DNA from: Phocoena phocoena
Taxonomy: Eukaryota > Chordata > Mammalia > Artiodactyla > Phocoenidae
NCBI RefSeq assembly: GCF_963924675.1
Contig: NC_089219.1
Location: forward strand, 154,276,288 to 154,340,287
Reading direction: 5' to 3'
DNA: 64,000 nt
The first letter of the stretch is position 1; each line of letters starts with the position of its first letter. Positions 61,201 through 64,000 of the stretch are shown piece after piece. A program made the position numbers and the translations under genes. The notes under the pieces are model-generated. The model was not told the origin of the DNA. It made no database searches and saw only the letters and a list, made by a program, of their open reading frames with translations.

Positions 61201-62103
61201 ACACTGAAACTATGGAAAACACACCTCCTTCCCAGGCTGTCATTTTCCATTTGGCTCCTGTTTTCCCCAGCCACCCATTTACGGCTTCAGCAGGCAGAAT
61301 ATCTGATGCTGAAACTATGGACACAACACCTCCTTCTCAGGCTGACATTTTACATTCTGCTCCTGTTTTCCTCAGCCCCCCTTTTACGGATTCAGCCATC
61401 ATGGGTACTTCAACATGTTGAAGCTCTGACACTGAACCTACGGACAAAACACCTCCTTCCCAGCCTGTCACTTTCAATTCGGCTCCTGTTTTCCCCAGAC
61501 CGCATTTACGGCTTTAGCAGGCAGAAGGTCTGACACTGAACCTATGAACATCACACCACCTTCCCAGGCTGTCATTTGCCATTCGGCTCTTGTTTTTTCC
61601 AGGCCCCCTTGTGTGGCCTCAAGAGACAATAAGCTCTGACACTGAAACTATGGACAACACACTTCATTCCCAGGCTGTCATTTTCCATTCTGCTCCTGTT
61701 TTCCTCAGCCTCCCTTTTACAGATTCAGCCGTCATGGGTACTTCAACAGGTTGAAGCTCTGACACTGAACCTATGGACAACACACCGCCTTCTCAGGCTG
61801 TCATTTTCCATTCGGGTCCTGTTTTCCCCATCCCCCCATTGTTGGCTTCAACAGGTAGAAGCTCTGACACTGAAACTTTGGACACCACACCTCCTTCCCA
61901 GGCTGTCATTTTCCATTCGGCTTCTGTTTGCCTCAACCCCCATTTAGGCCTTCAGCCGTCATGGGTACTACAGCAGGTAGCAACTGTGACACTGAACCTA
62001 TGGACAACACACCTCCTTCTCAGGCTGTCATTTTCTATTCGGCTCCTGTTTCCCCTTTCCCCCCTTTTCGGCTACAACAGGCAGAAACTCTGACACTGAA
62101 CCT
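58284..62103 (+). repeat. Higher-order repeat copy 5 with internal 11-monomer duplication (3820 bp)
   Basis: The length equals 2609 + 1211 bp. Monomers 1-24 run normally to about 60830, then the text jumps from monomer 24 back into monomer 13 and repeats monomers 13-24. The junction monomer is a hybrid. The jump also joins frames to give a 323-codon open stretch (60562-61533), which is a by-product. Confidence 0.95.
60841..62051 (+). repeat. Second copy of the 1211-bp internal duplication
   Basis: Matches 59630-60840. The crossover lies within 'ggctcctgttt' (60830-60840): to its left 'ctattcgg' is typical of monomer 24, to its right 'tcccaacccccattgatggc' is typical of monomer 13. Small differences between the two copies include 'cttcatcagg' (60966) against 'cttcagcagg', and 'tcctttgggctcc' (61141) against 'tccattgggctcc'. 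Confidence 0.93.
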
Positions 62104-64000
62104 GTGGACAACACAACTCCTTCCCAGGCTGTCATTTTCCATTCGGCTCCTCTTTGTCTCAACCCCAATTTAGGGTTTCAGCCGACATGGGTACTACAGC
62201 ACGTAGCAACTGTGACACTGAACCTATGGACAACACACCTCCTTCCTAGCGTGTCATTTTTCATGTGGCACCTGGTTTCCCAAGCCTCACACTTACGGCT
62301 TCAGCAGGCTGAAGCTCTGACACTGAATCTATGGGCACCACACCTTGTTCCCAGGCTGACATTTTCCATTCGGTTCCTGTTTTCCCCAACCCCCCTTTAC
62401 AGCTTCAGCAGGCGGAAGCTCTGACACTAAACCCATAAACAAAACACCTCGTTCCCAGGCTGTCATTTTCCTTTCGGCTCCTGTATTTCCGAGCCTCCAA
62501 TTTACATCGTAAGAAGGCAGAATCTGTGACACTGGACCTATGGACAACACACAACCTTCCCAGGCTGTCATTTTCCATTCGGCTCCGGTTTTCGCCAGCT
62601 CCCCATTTACGGCTTCAGAATGCAGAAGCTCTGACACTGAAAAAAATATGGACAAAACAACTCCTTCCCAGGCTGTCATTTTCCATTCGGCTCCTGTTTT
62701 CCCCAGCCCACCTTTTACATCATAAAGAGGCAGAAGAGTGACACAGAACCTGTGGACAGCACAACTCCTTCCCAGGCTGTCATTTTCCATTCGTCTCCTG
62801 AATTTTCCATCCCCCCATTTTCCACTTCAACAGGCAGAAGCTCTGACACTGAACCTGTGGACAACACACCTCGTTCCCAGTGTGTCATTTTTAATTTGAC
62901 GCCTATTTTCCCCAGCCCCACACTTAAGGATTCAGCAGGCAGAAGCTCTCATACTGAATCTATGGACACCACACCTCTTTCGCAGGCTGTCCTTTTCCAT
63001 TCGACTGCTGTTTTCCTCAGCCCCCCATTTACAGCTTCAGCAGGCAGAAGCTCTCTTAGTGAATCGATTGACAACACACCTCCTTCCCAGGTTGTCACTT
63101 TCCATTGGGCTCCTGTTATCCCAGGCCCCCATTTACGGCTTCAGTAGGCAGCAGCTCTGATACTGAATCTATGGACACCACACTTCCTTCCCAGGCTGTC
63201 ATTTTCCATTCGGTTCCTGTTTTCCTCAACCCCCATTTAGGGCTGCAGCCGTCATGGGTACTACAGCAGGTAGCAACTCTGACACTGAACATATGAACAC
63301 CACACCTCCATCTCAGGCAGTCATTTTCTATTTGGCTCCTGTTTTCCCAACCCCCATTGATGGCTTCAGCAGGATAAAGGTCTGACACTGAACCTATGGA
63401 CAACACACCTCCTTCCCAGGCTGTCATTTTCCATTTGACACCTGGTTTCACAAGCCTCAGACTTATGGCTTCAGCAGGCAGAAGCTATGACACTGAATCT
63501 ATGGACACCACACCTCGTTCCGTTCCCAGGCTGTCATTTTCCTTTGGGCTCCTGTTTTCTCCAGGCCCCCATTTACGGCCTCAAGTGGCAGAAGCTCTGA
63601 CACTGAAACTATGGAAAACACACCTCCTTCCCAGGCTGTCATTTTCCATTTGGCTCCTGTTTTCCCCAGCCACCCATTTACGGCTTCAGCAGGCAGAATA
63701 CCTGATGCTGAAACTATGGACACAACACCTCCTTCTCAGGCTGACATTTTACATTCTGCTCCTGTTTTCCTCAGCCCCCCTTTTACGGATTCAGCCATCA
63801 TGGGTACTTCAACATGTTGAAGCTCTGACACTGAACCTATGGACAAAACACCTCCTTCCCAGGCTGTCACTTTCAATTCGGCTCCTGTTTTCCCCAGACC
63901 GCATTTATGGCTTTAGCAGGCAGAAAGTCTGACACTGAACCTATGAACATCACACCACCTTCCCAGGCTATCATTTGCCATTCGGCTCTTGTTTTTTCCA
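62104..64000 (+). repeat. Higher-order repeat copy 6, partial, missing two monomers
   Basis: Follows the HOR order to the window edge. It lacks one monomer at the 11/12 junction (near 63200) and one at the 14/15 junction (near 63420), each a loss of 105 bp relative to copy 5, and has more private substitutions after 63190. The array continues beyond the window. Confidence 0.93.

Noticed and set aside
60562..61533. A 323-codon open frame as a possible gene
   Set aside because: It lies wholly in the tandem array and is created by the monomer 24/13 hybrid junction. Its text is shifted-frame monomer translation, and the parallel HOR copies lack the frame.
47853..64000. CENP-B box and therefore a centromeric satellite
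   Set aside because: The nearest text in the monomer ('attcggctcctgttttc') lacks the required spaced A and CGGG of the CENP-B box. HOR structure alone does not prove a centromere.
35271..64000. CRISPR-like repeat-spacer array
   Set aside because: The repeats are contiguous 105-bp monomers with gradual divergence, not short identical repeats with unique spacers, and the genome is mammalian.

Overview
The window is nuclear DNA of a cetacean or close cetartiodactyl relative. It carries eight tRNA-derived SINEs with the 'cttccctggtgg...gcagtggtt' head typical of whale CHR-type SINEs, cetartiodactyl-type LINE-1 copies, and older MIR and LINE-1 relics. There is no prokaryotic organisation. Nearly all short open frames are chance frames or repeat-derived.

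Layout. (1) 1-33.96 kb is ordinary mammalian intergenic or intronic DNA, dense in repeats. It contains four exon-like blocks (5986-6063, 7515-7693, 8513-8684, 9584-10143) that I recognise as the 3' end of CEP78 (centrosomal protein 78). They are damaged by a changed splice acceptor, a premature stop and frameshifts. The intron layout is kept, so this is a decaying gene end or an unprocessed duplicate, not a retrocopy. A 5'-truncated LINE-1 at 18564-19037 appears to carry a 3' transduction. (2) 33.96-35.27 kb is a broken, intron-less piece of a POM121-family (POM121/POM121L2-like) nucleoporin gene. (3) From about 35.27 kb to the right edge runs a tandem array whose monomer (about 105 bp, 35 codons) seems to grow out of the 3' part of that POM121-like sequence. 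The array is first irregular (35271-37817), is interrupted by a nearly intact 5.8-kb LINE-1 (37818-43604, with target-site duplication), continues irregular (43617-47852), and then becomes a highly homogeneous higher-order repeat (HOR) of 24 monomers (about 2609 bp). There are six HOR copies; the fifth holds an internal 1211-bp (11-monomer) duplication and the sixth runs off the window.

The main object of interest is this gene-derived satellite. It shows a broken gene, a candidate founder unit, old irregular monomers and a young HOR side by side, with visible unequal-crossover junctions. I found no gene in the window that is clearly intact and functional; only LINE-1 ORF1 is an uninterrupted full-length frame. 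All family calls are from reading the sequence; no search was run.
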